Assembly (NCBI RefSeq): GCF_010470665.1 | Contig: NZ_VOPZ01000005.1 | Span: 278,385-342,384 of the forward strand | DNA: 64,000 nt | Reading direction: 5' to 3' | Source of the DNA: Desulfovibrio sp. JC022 | GTDB lineage: Bacteria; Desulfobacterota; Desulfovibrionia; Desulfovibrionales; Desulfovibrionaceae | Shown here: positions 26,717-36,300 of the stretch, one piece after another | Numbering within the stretch: the first letter of the stretch is position 1 | Layout: the number at the start of each line of letters is the position of its first letter | Notes under the pieces: generated by a model | The model's database searches: none | Told to the model about the DNA's origin: nothing | What the model saw: the letters and a program-made list of their open reading frames with translations, nothing else | Position numbers and translations under genes: made by a program

Positions 26717-27046
26717 TTACAATTTTTTTATGGAACTTGCGGCATAGGCCTTGGCCTGCTCCTCAAACTTGGCAGCAAAAAAATTCTCAAGGCAATTCAG
26801 GAATCCCGGAACACAATCCATGTCCAGACTGTAATACACGTTGGTCCCGCGTTTGTTATCCTTAAGTACCCCCGCATCCTTAAGCAATGAAAGATGCTTG
26901 GACACAGTAGAGATATCCCGTCCCACAATGGGAACAATATCGCAGACACAAAGCTCTCCATCACAAAGGGCTTCCACAATTGCAAGCCTGCTGGGATGTC
27001 CCAATGCCTTGAACACTTTTGATTTGGTCTCGATATTTGCTGTCAT
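26717..27046 (-). CDS. ArsR-family metalloregulator
   Basis: 109-aa winged-helix repressor. It has the ArsR start KVFKALGHPSRLAIVEAL, the metal-binding helix motif ELCVCD, and the recognition helix region RDISTVSKHLSLLKDAGVL. A GGGAGAAA ribosome site selects ATG 27046. ArsR-type regulators leave DNA on binding As(III), Sb(III) or other soft metals through such Cys pairs. The adjacent ArsP-like permease is the likely target. Confidence 0.93.
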   Translation of the reverse strand: MTANIETKSKVFKALGHPSRLAIVEALCDGELCVCDIVPIVGRDISTVSKHLSLLKDAGVLKDNKRGTNVYYSLDMDCVPGFLNCLENFFAAKFEEQAKAYAASSIKKL

Positions 27047-27180
27047 GTTTGTTTCTCCCAAACTTTCCTGTTTGGCAAAATATAAAAATTATTCCAATCC
27101 TGTCAAGCCGCACCAATCAAATAAATTTACGGCAAGAAGGGACAAAGACGATAACCACTTAATATTCCAAATAAAGAAAA

Positions 27181-27684
27181 CTAAGCTGAATGTCTACCGG
27201 ATTCCATTTTCCATTCACGGACAGTTTCACGGACTTCTTCGTACTGAACACTCTCTTTATTGTAATGCTCGGCAAAAACATGCAGCCCGGTTCCGCCACG
27301 GGGAGAAAAAATCCCCTTTACCCTCATCCACAGAGGAGAAAGGCGGCCCACAAAATGATCAAGGATGTTGTTGGTGATAGTTTCCATGAAGGATTGATGG
27401 TTGCGGTAGGCCCCCATGTAAAGCTTGAAACTTTTGGATTCCACACAAAGTTCATCGGGAATGTATTCCACAATGATGGTTGCGAAATCAGGCTGTCCGG
27501 TTACCGGACAAAGGGAGGTATATTCCGGGAATTCAATGCTGATTATATAAGGTCTGCCCGGAAAGTTATTCGGGAAGGTTTCAAGGATTTCCGGTCCGGG
27601 GGTATCAAAATTATACTTTGTGGCCCCGGCCTGACCAAGGGAGACAAGAGCTTCAGTCTTGTCCTGACTTTTTGTTGTTTTCAT
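27181..27684 (-). CDS. queF: NADPH-dependent preQ0 reductase QueF
   Basis: 167-aa unimodular QueF that reduces preQ0 to preQ1 in queuosine synthesis. The catalytic Cys is in TSLCPVTGQPDFA and the family segment ESKSFKLYMGAYRNH follows; the C-terminal half has SPRGGTGLHVFAEH. ATG 27684 is chosen because a GGAGAAG site precedes it; an ATG 15 bp upstream overlaps that site. A YhhQ-type queuosine-precursor transporter is encoded divergently, so the two genes serve the same pathway. Confidence 0.94.
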   Translation of the reverse strand: MKTTKSQDKTEALVSLGQAGATKYNFDTPGPEILETFPNNFPGRPYIISIEFPEYTSLCPVTGQPDFATIIVEYIPDELCVESKSFKLYMGAYRNHQSFMETITNNILDHFVGRLSPLWMRVKGIFSPRGGTGLHVFAEHYNKESVQYEEVRETVREWKMESGRHSA

Positions 27685-27844
27685 AATGATCTTCTCCATA
27701 GATAAACAGTCTAATCTGAAAAGTGCCTTAATCGAGTCCCGGCTGTTAGCAGCTTGCCCGCTAAAAGAAAACCTTCACGGTCCATATTTCCATTTTGACT
27801 TTTTATCCAAATGCTGGCAACCCTGCACCCTGTACATTTGCCCC

Positions 27845-27907
27845 GAAACGGAACAGTCGAGGCGCGGGACTTTCTCCCTTTTGCTCGTGTCGGGCGGTTT
27901 CCGTTTC
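27845..27907 (+). promoter_or_regulatory. Structured leader of the YhhQ-type gene
   Basis: A 63-nt foldable element ends 31 bp before the transporter start. A perfect 9-bp stem (GAAACGGAA 27845-27853 with TTCCGTTTC 27899-27907) encloses CGAG/CTCG (27858-27861 with 27884-27887) and GGGA/TCCC (27866-27869 with 27875-27878). The location suggests a cis-acting RNA; it does not match the preQ1 riboswitch classes I know. Confidence 0.4.
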
Positions 27908-27938
27908 AAAACAAGAACATTCAACACAAGGGAATCCA

Positions 27939-28577
27939 ATGCTCTCTTCAACATTTGAACGCAAAGCGTTCACTCTTCTCACGAGCCTTTTCATCGGCTC
28001 GCTGGTCATGGCCGCGGTTGTATCAACCAAGATCATCAACATCTTCGGTTTTTACGCTCCCGCCGGAGTACTCGCCTACTCCGTGACCTTTATCGTCTCT
28101 GATATTATCAGTGAAATCTGGGGAAAGGAACGGGCAAACGAAGTAATCCATTGCGGATTTATCGCTCTGCTCACCGCCATTGTCCTTTCATGGGCCGCCC
28201 TACACTGGACACCTGCGCCCTTCTGGCATGGTCAGGAAGGCTTTGCCAGTGTGCTCGGCAACACCCCGCGCATAGTACTGGCCTCCCTACTGGCCTATCT
28301 GGTCAGCCAGACCAATGATGTATGGCTCTTCCATCTGCTGCGCAGTATGACCAACGGTAAACACCTCTGGTTGCGCAACAACCTCTCGACCATCATTTCC
28401 CAGTTAATTGATTCAACCATCTTTGTCAGCGTGGCCTTCTACGGAGTCATGCCTGTAACCGACATCATCATCGGCCAATGGGTTGCCAAAGTCTGCATAG
28501 CCTTTCTGGATACCCCACTGGTCTATGCCGGGGTAAACCTGCTCAGGCAGCGTACTCCACTGGCTGCGACCACCTGA
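27939..28577 (+). CDS. yhhQ: YhhQ-type queuosine precursor transporter
   Basis: 212-aa inner-membrane protein of the VUT/DUF165 family with about six helices. The signature includes STKIINIFG, SVTFIVSDIISEIWGKERAN and WLRNNLSTIISQLIDSTIFV. E. coli YhhQ imports preQ0 and preQ1. The start at 27939 follows an AAGGGA site; reading further upstream in frame gives a sequence unlike the family. Divergent queF makes preQ1, so salvage and synthesis are paired here. Confidence 0.9.
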   Translation: MLSSTFERKAFTLLTSLFIGSLVMAAVVSTKIINIFGFYAPAGVLAYSVTFIVSDIISEIWGKERANEVIHCGFIALLTAIVLSWAALHWTPAPFWHGQEGFASVLGNTPRIVLASLLAYLVSQTNDVWLFHLLRSMTNGKHLWLRNNLSTIISQLIDSTIFVSVAFYGVMPVTDIIIGQWVAKVCIAFLDTPLVYAGVNLLRQRTPLAATT

Positions 28578-28642
28578 CCACGATGAGATAAAGATCTCCG
28601 AGAAATGAGTTCCCGGAGTTACATTTGCCTGCCATTCTGATA

Positions 28643-28687
28643 TACTGTCTCCATATTTCCATGTACCAATGAAATATGGAGACAGTA
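28643..28687 (+). promoter_or_regulatory. Hairpin that buries the luxP ribosome site
   Basis: A perfect 17-bp inverted repeat (28643-28659 with 28671-28687, 11-nt loop) ends at the base before the luxP ATG. The right arm includes the GGAG ribosome site (28678-28681). In RNA it would block ribosome access; as DNA it could be an operator for a dimeric regulator. Confidence 0.75.
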
Positions 28688-29788
28688 ATGAATTTCAAAC
28701 AACTCCTCATATTAATAACAATCTTATGCTCTCTACTTCCCGCTATACCGCTCGAAGCAGGAGAGTATTACACTCTCGAAGAATACATAATATTGCATCC
28801 CGGAGAAAAACTTCTTGAAGAGAGTTTCAATAAACTGGTCAAAAAAAACATCGTTGAACGACTGGACAAACAATTCAGCCCCAAAATTGCTGTTGTATGT
28901 CCTGGCAAACAAATATCCGACTACTGGCGCAGAAGCTGTAGATCTTTAGAAAGCAGAATTAAACAATACGGCATCATCCCGCGCATCCATAGATTTTTCA
29001 TCAAACCGACCGCCCCACTCGGCAAGCAGTCCGCAGTTTTTCATAAAGCTCTGGAAACCAATCCAGACTATCTTATTTTCACCCTTGATGCTTCACGCCA
29101 TCAACGGATGATCGAATCGATCCTCGTCGCCGGAAAGCCGAAAGTTATACTCCAGAACATCACCACCCCGCTTAAGATTTGGGAAGGCAAGCAGCCCTTC
29201 ATGTATGTGGGATTCGACCATGCACAGGGTACACAAATGCTCGCAAAGTACTTTGCCCGCAAAACCGGTGGGCACGGCAAATATGCTGTATTCCTCCCGG
29301 ACCCCGGACATTTGAACAAGGAAAGGGGGGGCACTTTTATCTCATACATGGACAAATACACATCCCTGAAATTAGCCGCTGTTTTCCGCACCGGTATCGA
29401 CAAAGAAAAAGCCCGGCTGGCTGCATTGAAAATTGCTGAACACCACCCGGATATAAAATTTATTTACGCCTGTTCAACAGACATTGCCCTCGGAGCAATT
29501 GAAGGGTTGCGAGAAAAAGGGCTACTGAACCGCATCATGGTCAATGGCTGGGGCGGTGGGTCACCTGAAATTGACGCAATTAAAAAAGGGGAGCTAGAAG
29601 TTACAGTAATGCGCATCAACGATGACAACGGGGTTGCCATGGCTGATGCCATCATTCTTGATATGCTTGGAAAAAATTCACAGATCCCCCTTGTTTTTTC
29701 CGGCAGGTTTGAAATACTGGATAAAAGAGTAAATGCGAAACGGCTGCAACGATTGCAACAGGAGAGCTTCCGTTACTCGGGAAACTAA
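28688..29788 (+). CDS. luxP: LuxP-type autoinducer-2 binding protein
   Basis: 366-aa periplasmic sugar-type binding protein with a signal peptide (1-24). It follows Vibrio LuxP closely, including CPGKQISDYW, YLIFTLDASRH, LQNITTP, YVGFDHAQG, YACSTDIALGA, NGWGGGSPEIDAI and VMRINDDNG, and the ending FRYSGN. The AI-2 contacts I recall for V. harveyi LuxP (Q77, S79, W82, N159, R215, T266, D267, W289, R310) correspond to Q75, S77, W80, N157, R213, T264, D265, W288 and R309. No ABC transporter is nearby. A LuxQ-like kinase starts 12 bp downstream. The start codon is directly behind a 17-bp hairpin holding its ribosome site. Confidence 0.93.
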   Translation: MNFKQLLILITILCSLLPAIPLEAGEYYTLEEYIILHPGEKLLEESFNKLVKKNIVERLDKQFSPKIAVVCPGKQISDYWRRSCRSLESRIKQYGIIPRIHRFFIKPTAPLGKQSAVFHKALETNPDYLIFTLDASRHQRMIESILVAGKPKVILQNITTPLKIWEGKQPFMYVGFDHAQGTQMLAKYFARKTGGHGKYAVFLPDPGHLNKERGGTFISYMDKYTSLKLAAVFRTGIDKEKARLAALKIAEHHPDIKFIYACSTDIALGAIEGLREKGLLNRIMVNGWGGGSPEIDAIKKGELEVTVMRINDDNGVAMADAIILDMLGKNSQIPLVFSGRFEILDKRVNAKRLQRLQQESFRYSGN

Positions 29789-29800
29789 AAGGAATCGTCA

Positions 29801-32476
29801 ATGAAGCTTTTTTTCAAAAAAGCACCCGGACTGACAATACAACTACTGACACCGATGCTGGCTCTGGTAGTTGTCATGGGAATATTTATATTCTCATGGT
29901 CTTTTTACCTGTCCAAAACCACCCTTGAAAACGAACTCTCCATTGACATTGAAAAAACTGAAAGCATTGTTTCACTTTCTTTGAACAATACCCTTGAAGA
30001 CATCAAAGACGACCTTATTGAAATGACTCTTAATGCAGACTTCAGGGGTGCAATCATTACCGGGGACAGTGAAACTCTTGACCAGAATCTATACGAATTC
30101 ATGAACTCACGACAAGGCTATCTGCTGGATGTCCTGACCATATACCGGGACGGGCGTAATTGGGTTGAAGCCGGGGTCATTGAATTGCCCATCGTACAGT
30201 TACGCAACAAATTCAAAAACACCATGAGTTCCTCCCCGGCATGGGGCTATCTTTCCTTCAGATCGCTGAACAGCATCCGGACCATGCTGGTTTGCGCAGT
30301 TCCGGTTTTCAATGAACACACCGGGGAAGTTTCCGGTGTTCTGTACGGCGGAATCGACCTGAACTCCAATGTATCTTTTATTGACCGGCTTAAAAAAGTC
30401 TCCACTGCAATCGATGCAGTTCTTATCAGCAGACACAGATTGATCATCAGCACCTCCAATCCGTCCAAGCCTGAAATGAAAAAACTCATTGACTGGACTC
30501 TGGATATCAAGCCGGGGGAATTCAAAATTGATGAGGAAGTAATCTACTCCACCATCCAACTGCTCCCGCAACAGGCGGACAGCCCTCTGCTGTTCAGTTT
30601 TTCAAGAAAAAACCCGTCCTTCCAGTCCTTGAAAAAAAACTACATGCTGAATTTGGGAATACTTCTCTCACTGGCAACAGCTCTGGCCGTTTTCACTGCC
30701 TGGGGATTACAAAAGAGGATTCTGAAAGCACTTAAATTACTAACAAACTACGCTCAAAACGTTGCTTCGGGAGACCGGGACACCAATTTTACAGCCGGAC
30801 AGGTCAGAGAGTTCAACCAATTAGGACTCTTACTGGAGAATATGGTTTCAAAACTGGATGAAAACAGTGCCTACATTTCCAAGCTGTTTTCATCTGCAAA
30901 AGCACCGATCATAAACTGCAACACATCCGGAACTATTCTGGATATGAACCCGGCAGCAGCTAACCTTGCGGGACTTAATAATAATCAAGTCCGCAACAAA
31001 TCACTGGACGCTTTTTTCTCCAGTGATTTTCATGAAACAATTAGTCAGGCTTTGCATCAAGCAGTACAAGGTGAATTTACCCCGGTTCTGGAATTACCGG
31101 TCCGTTCCAACGGCAGAGAAGAAAAATATTTTATCTGGACCTTTTCCCCGGTCCGCATGGACCCCACTGGTGAGGCTGATTTTATTCTCCTACAGGGGCT
31201 GGATGTCACCGAGAGCAAGAAGGCAGCCAAAAAAGCGCAAGAAAGCGAATCAAGATTACGCCAGATCATCGACCTGCTGCCGCAAGAAATTTTTGCCAAC
31301 GACCTTGACGGAAAATTTTTATTGGTCAACAGCATCAAGGCTGAAAAAATGGGAGTTCCTGCTGAAAATATTACTGGAAAATTCCTGCCTGAGATCATTT
31401 TGGACCCGGTGGAAGTAGCCCGCATTCTGGAAGACGACCGCATGGTTATTGAAAGAAACGAAAAGCTGCTCACTGAAGAAAGTTTCCGGGATGAAAAGCG
31501 AATCACCCATTGGATTGAGACAACCCGGGTGCCTTATATTTCTGCGGAAAACAACACCCCTGCCATCCTGACCATATCCTCGGATATATCCCGTATCAAG
31601 GAAGTTGAGCAGGAACTCAAATCCCTGAACAAAGAGTTGGTGGAAAGGGTTGCAATGCGAACCACGGAACTGGAGAATGCCAACACAGCCCTGCTGAAAT
31701 CCATGGATGAACTGCGCCAGACTCAGGACAAGCTGGTCGAAACGGAAAAAATGGCTTCCCTTGGGGAACTGGTTGCCGGGGTCGCCCATGAAATCAACAC
31801 TCCCCTTGGGATCAGCGTAACCAGTGCTTCTTTCATTAAGGAAATGACTGAAACCCTGCAACACAGCTTCGAATCCGGCACGATGAAAAGATCGGACCTT
31901 GAAAAGTTCCTGAATACAGGCAGCGAAGCATTAGATAACATCATGAAAAATCTGGAACGCTCGGCAGCGTTGATCAGTAACTTCAAGCAATTGGCAGTAG
32001 ATCAGGAATCAGACGATGTCAGGCAGGTCAACCTGCACGAATACATTCAAGGCATTCTGCTGTCCTTAAAGCCTAAATTCAAAGAATATAAACACGAACT
32101 TACTGTTAATTGCCCCAAAGGAATGGAAATCAATATCTCGCCTGGTTCACTCATGCAGGTCATAACCAATATTATAACCAACTCCCTGATTCATGCTTTT
32201 CCAGACACGGAAACAGGCAAAATATCCATTACCGCCGAGCGTAGCGGTAAAGGCGTAAAGCTGAGCTTTGCCGACAACGGCATCGGCATGAGTGCGGAAC
32301 AGACACTGAAAGTATTTGAACCTTTTTACACCACAGCCAGAAGTTCTGGTAATACCGGACTGGGAATGCATCTGGTATACAACCTTGTAACCAGAGCATT
32401 AAGCGGCACAATTGAATGCAAAAGTTCCCTAGGTGAAGGAACCTCATATGAAATATGGTTCCCGGAAGGGGAATAA
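29801..32476 (+). CDS. luxQ: LuxQ-like sensor histidine kinase
   Basis: 891-aa inner-membrane kinase. Helices at about 12-37 and 282-303 bound a 245-residue periplasmic sensor resembling the double-PAS region of LuxQ. A HAMP-like linker and two PAS domains (about 360-475 and 485-600) follow. The H box is MASLGELVAGVAHEINTPLG with His663, and the ATPase has ADNGIGM and GNTGLGMHL. Unlike Vibrio LuxQ there is no receiver domain, and the HisKA type differs, so output must go to a separate response regulator. The gene is 12 bp after luxP and ends 1 bp from a convergent REC-GGDEF gene. No LuxU or LuxO is in the window. Confidence 0.88.
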   Translation: MKLFFKKAPGLTIQLLTPMLALVVVMGIFIFSWSFYLSKTTLENELSIDIEKTESIVSLSLNNTLEDIKDDLIEMTLNADFRGAIITGDSETLDQNLYEFMNSRQGYLLDVLTIYRDGRNWVEAGVIELPIVQLRNKFKNTMSSSPAWGYLSFRSLNSIRTMLVCAVPVFNEHTGEVSGVLYGGIDLNSNVSFIDRLKKVSTAIDAVLISRHRLIISTSNPSKPEMKKLIDWTLDIKPGEFKIDEEVIYSTIQLLPQQADSPLLFSFSRKNPSFQSLKKNYMLNLGILLSLATALAVFTAWGLQKRILKALKLLTNYAQNVASGDRDTNFTAGQVREFNQLGLLLENMVSKLDENSAYISKLFSSAKAPIINCNTSGTILDMNPAAANLAGLNNNQVRNKSLDAFFSSDFHETISQALHQAVQGEFTPVLELPVRSNGREEKYFIWTFSPVRMDPTGEADFILLQGLDVTESKKAAKKAQESESRLRQIIDLLPQEIFANDLDGKFLLVNSIKAEKMGVPAENITGKFLPEIILDPVEVARILEDDRMVIERNEKLLTEESFRDEKRITHWIETTRVPYISAENNTPAILTISSDISRIKEVEQELKSLNKELVERVAMRTTELENANTALLKSMDELRQTQDKLVETEKMASLGELVAGVAHEINTPLGISVTSASFIKEMTETLQHSFESGTMKRSDLEKFLNTGSEALDNIMKNLERSAALISNFKQLAVDQESDDVRQVNLHEYIQGILLSLKPKFKEYKHELTVNCPKGMEINISPGSLMQVITNIITNSLIHAFPDTETGKISITAERSGKGVKLSFADNGIGMSAEQTLKVFEPFYTTARSSGNTGLGMHLVYNLVTRALSGTIECKSSLGEGTSYEIWFPEGE

Positions 32477-32477
32477 A

Positions 32478-33389
32478 TCAGGTCAGGTCGGTCCAAAGAA
32501 CCATATTTCTGCCTCTGCGCTTGGCTTCGTAAAGCATGGAATCGGCTCCCACCGTCAAATCCTGCGCTTTTGAAAAAGAAGACGGCACCACAGTCACCCC
32601 ACCGAGACTGACCGTCAGCACATTACTAACTGAAGAATGTTCGTGTTTGATACCCAGTTCTGAAATCAACACCCTGATCTTTTCCGCAATATATCTGCCG
32701 CCGCCAGAATCAGTTTCCGGCAGCAGGAGCACAAACTCCTCCCCGCCGTAACGGGCCGCAACATCCGCAGGGCGTTGAACCTCTGCTTGCAGGAGATCAG
32801 CTACCTTTTTCAAGACCTCATCCCCGGCAGTATGCCCGTAATTGTCGTTGTATTGCTTGAAACAGTCCACATCGAGCATGGCCAGCGACATTTTGTCACC
32901 GGAACGGCTGCAACGACGCCACTCCCGCTCCAAAGCAAGTTCAAAACTCCTGCGGTTAGGCATCTCGGTAAGACCGTCCAGATTGGCAAGCCCTTCCAGA
33001 AGCTTACGCTGCCTTGCAATGGTCAGGTGATTCTTGACCCTTGCCTTAACTATAGGAGGATGAAAAGGCTTGCGGATATAATCAACAGCCCCCATTTCAA
33101 GACCTCTGGCCTCGTCATGTTCGGAATCAAGGGCAGTGATAAAAATGACCGGAATCCCTTTAGTTTCATCGGAAGACTTGATCTTGCGCAGCACTTCGTA
33201 TCCATCCAGTTCAGGCATAATCACATCCAGAAGGACCAAATCCGGCTGATTATCCGAATTAATCCGGTCAAGAGCCTGATTGCCGTTTTTGGCAAGCACT
33301 ACTTTGTAATCCTGCCGCAGCAGATCCGAAAGAACATTGAGATTCAGACGCTCATCATCAACAATAAGAATTTTAGCTCTATCTTCCAT
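32478..33389 (-). CDS. REC-GGDEF response regulator (diguanylate cyclase)
   Basis: 303-aa cytoplasmic protein. The receiver (about 5-125) has ILIVDDERLN, the phospho-acceptor Asp in LVLLDVIMPELDG and the KPF lysine. The GGDEF domain (about 135-300) has LAMLDVDCFKQYNDNYGH, the active RYGGEEF, and the RPAD inhibitory I-site five residues before it. It is encoded 5 bp after the large hybrid kinase gene, its likely main partner, and is convergent with luxQ. It should make c-di-GMP when phosphorylated. Confidence 0.93.
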   Translation of the reverse strand: MEDRAKILIVDDERLNLNVLSDLLRQDYKVVLAKNGNQALDRINSDNQPDLVLLDVIMPELDGYEVLRKIKSSDETKGIPVIFITALDSEHDEARGLEMGAVDYIRKPFHPPIVKARVKNHLTIARQRKLLEGLANLDGLTEMPNRRSFELALEREWRRCSRSGDKMSLAMLDVDCFKQYNDNYGHTAGDEVLKKVADLLQAEVQRPADVAARYGGEEFVLLLPETDSGGGRYIAEKIRVLISELGIKHEHSSVSNVLTVSLGGVTVVPSSFSKAQDLTVGADSMLYEAKRRGRNMVLWTDLT

Positions 33390-33394
33390 TACTC

Positions 33395-36300
33395 CTACCC
33401 TTTATCCAAGGTGATATTCAATTCATCCGCAATACGCTCAAGTATAGCCCGGCCGTCTTCAAAATCAAAATTCTCTATATATCTTGTGAGTTCAGCAAGC
33501 TGCTCTTCAAAACGCTCCAGATTAAAATGACTACGCAATTCATCCAGAACATCACCGGACTCGGCATCGCCTTCACTAAGCATTATATACAGCTTGTTAA
33601 TCAGATTAAAACTTTTTTCTTCATCATAAACAGACTCACGCAAATCATGATTGCTAACAATATTTATATCTTCCAACCCGGAAAGAACCAGCTCAAGTTC
33701 AGCAACAAAAAGTTTAAAAGCACCTTCGTAATCATTTTTATCCTTATCACGGAGATCAGATTCAAGAGTACGGCAGAGTTCATAAAGCTGCACAGCCCCG
33801 ATATTCCCGGCAACCCCTTTCAATGAATGAATATTCAGCAAAGCCTGCTCCACCCCGGATTCGGCAAGGACAAATTCCAATTCCCCGGCAAAACCGGCAT
33901 ATCGCGCCCTGAATCCCTGCAAGACTTTTAAATAACTGTCTTTCCTGCCTCCAATGCTGCGCAATCCCTTTGCGCAATCTATACCGGGCAGGTCATGCAT
34001 AGCGTCTTCCATTCCCGACCTATCACTGGAATCAGGCACATAAATCTTTCCTTCAGTATCGAGATATCTGAACAAGGCCTTCTTCAATTCATCCGGATCA
34101 ATAGGTTTGGTCAAATGTTCATTCATGCCCGCTTCAAGGCTTTTTTCCCTGTCCCCCGGCATGGCGTGGGCAGTCATAGCCAAAATAGGCAGGTTCCTGT
34201 AGCGTTCATCCGAGCGAATAATCTTCGCAGCGGTGAGACCGTCCATTTCCGGCATCTGAATATCCATAATTATCAAATTATATGACTCTACAGCCAAAGC
34301 ATCCAGAGCCTTACGGCCATTTCCGGCCACATCCACCGCAAAACCCATACCCTCAAGCATCCGGCTTGCCACCTGCTGGTTGAGTTCATTATCTTCAACA
34401 AGTAAAATTTTGGACCTGTTTTCGCCTAAATCAAATTCAAACTCTGCTCGTCCTTCATCGACCTGAAGGACTTCCTGCTCGCCCTCGCTGAATTCCCCAA
34501 GCAAGGCCGCATGCAAGGAGATACGGGTGACCGGCCGGGACACAAAACCGTCAACCCCCATAAGGGCGGCCTCCCTACGAAAGGAGTCATCAATATCTAC
34601 AGGAGTCATCAATACAACCGGCACATCGCCCAACTCCGGAATTAGCCTGATGCTTTCCACCACTTTGAGCACCTGCATATCCAGTAGCTTCCCGGACAGA
34701 AGGATCAAGCCGAGCCCATCCCTGCCCGCATGCTTTGCAAGCCTTTCAAGGGCACGGCCAGCAGAACTATCCACCGCAACTTTAAAACCGACTCCCTCCA
34801 ATGTGGTACGTATAAACTCTCGGGCCAATCTGTTGCTCTCAATAACAAGGGCTTTCAAACCCTCTTTTTCGGCAGGCAGGACCAAGACACTGTCTTTATC
34901 AACAGCAGTCAGCTGCACGGTAAAATAAAAAGAACTGCCTACTTCGGGCTGACTCTCCACACTGACCGTTCCGCCCATCAATTCCACAAGCGACCGGGCA
35001 ATAGCCAACCCTAAGCCGGTTCCACCGTATTTGCGGGTGGTGGATGCATCTGCCTGAGTGAAAGAATTAAACAGCAGAGAAATTTCTTCATTGCTCAACC
35101 CGATACCGCTATCCCGGACAATAAATTTTATCCGGGCTTCACCTGTACAATTTTCCTCACAGGAAACAATCAGGTTCACCTCTCCCTTATCGGTAAACTT
35201 AACCGCATTATTCACTAGATTTGTCAGCACTTGCTCAAGACGCAACGGGTCACCGCGTAAAGTAAAAGGGACTTCCGGGGCAATGGAAACAACAAAATCA
35301 ATACCTTTGTGTTCCGCCTTGACCTCAACCATGTTGCAAATTTTTTCAAGCACACGATCCAGCTTGAATTCAACATTCTCCAATACGAATTTACCGGCCT
35401 CAATCTTTGAAAAGTCGAGTATGTCGCCGATAATGGAGAGCAGGGAATCAGCCGAGGACATCATTTTATCCAGATACCCGCGATGCGCCGGGGCAAGGTC
35501 GGCACTCTGCATCAAATGCCCGAAGCCGATAATACTGTTCATGGGAGTTCGGATCTCATGACTCATGTTGGCAAGAAATTCTGACTTAGCGCGGGTAGCG
35601 GCCTCTGCGGCAAGCCTTGCACGGTTAAGTTCCTTTTCCACCCGCCTGCGCTCTGTCACATTACGCATACACTCAACAGCACCGACAATCTTCCCGGAAT
35701 GATCACGCAACGGCCCGGCAACACCCCAAAAATACGCCCCCTGCCCGCCAAAAACCCGAGGAGTATAAACTTCCCCGTAAAGCATGCCTGAATGCCGCTC
35801 CAAAGACTCATACCTGTCAGTCAACGGTTTGAGGTCATCCCTGAGCGCGAAATCAATAAGAATAGGCCTGCGTTCACCATAAAACGGCAGGGCATACTCG
35901 TAATCGCCCCTGCCGATCATATCTTCCTTGCTGACCCCGCTAACCTCTTCAACGGCCTTATTCCAGGCCAGCACAATCCCGTTACTATCAATAACAATGG
36001 TCGGGTCAGGCAAAAATTCAATAATATCATTCAATCGTTGATAGGAATCCTGCAATTCCTTTTCACTCAACCGTTTGCGGGTCACATCACGAAAACTCCA
36101 GACCCTGCCGACCACATCAGATCCGACACGCTGGGGATTTGAATATTTCTCAATGATCCTGCCGTCCTTAAGGATAAGCTCCTCAATCTGATCGGACTCG
36201 GATTCAAGAGAATAATCCCACAACCCGACAACGGCACTATCTTCCCTCATCTGATCCGCAATATATCCGAACACGTCCGAGACCACCCCGGACCGGAGTA

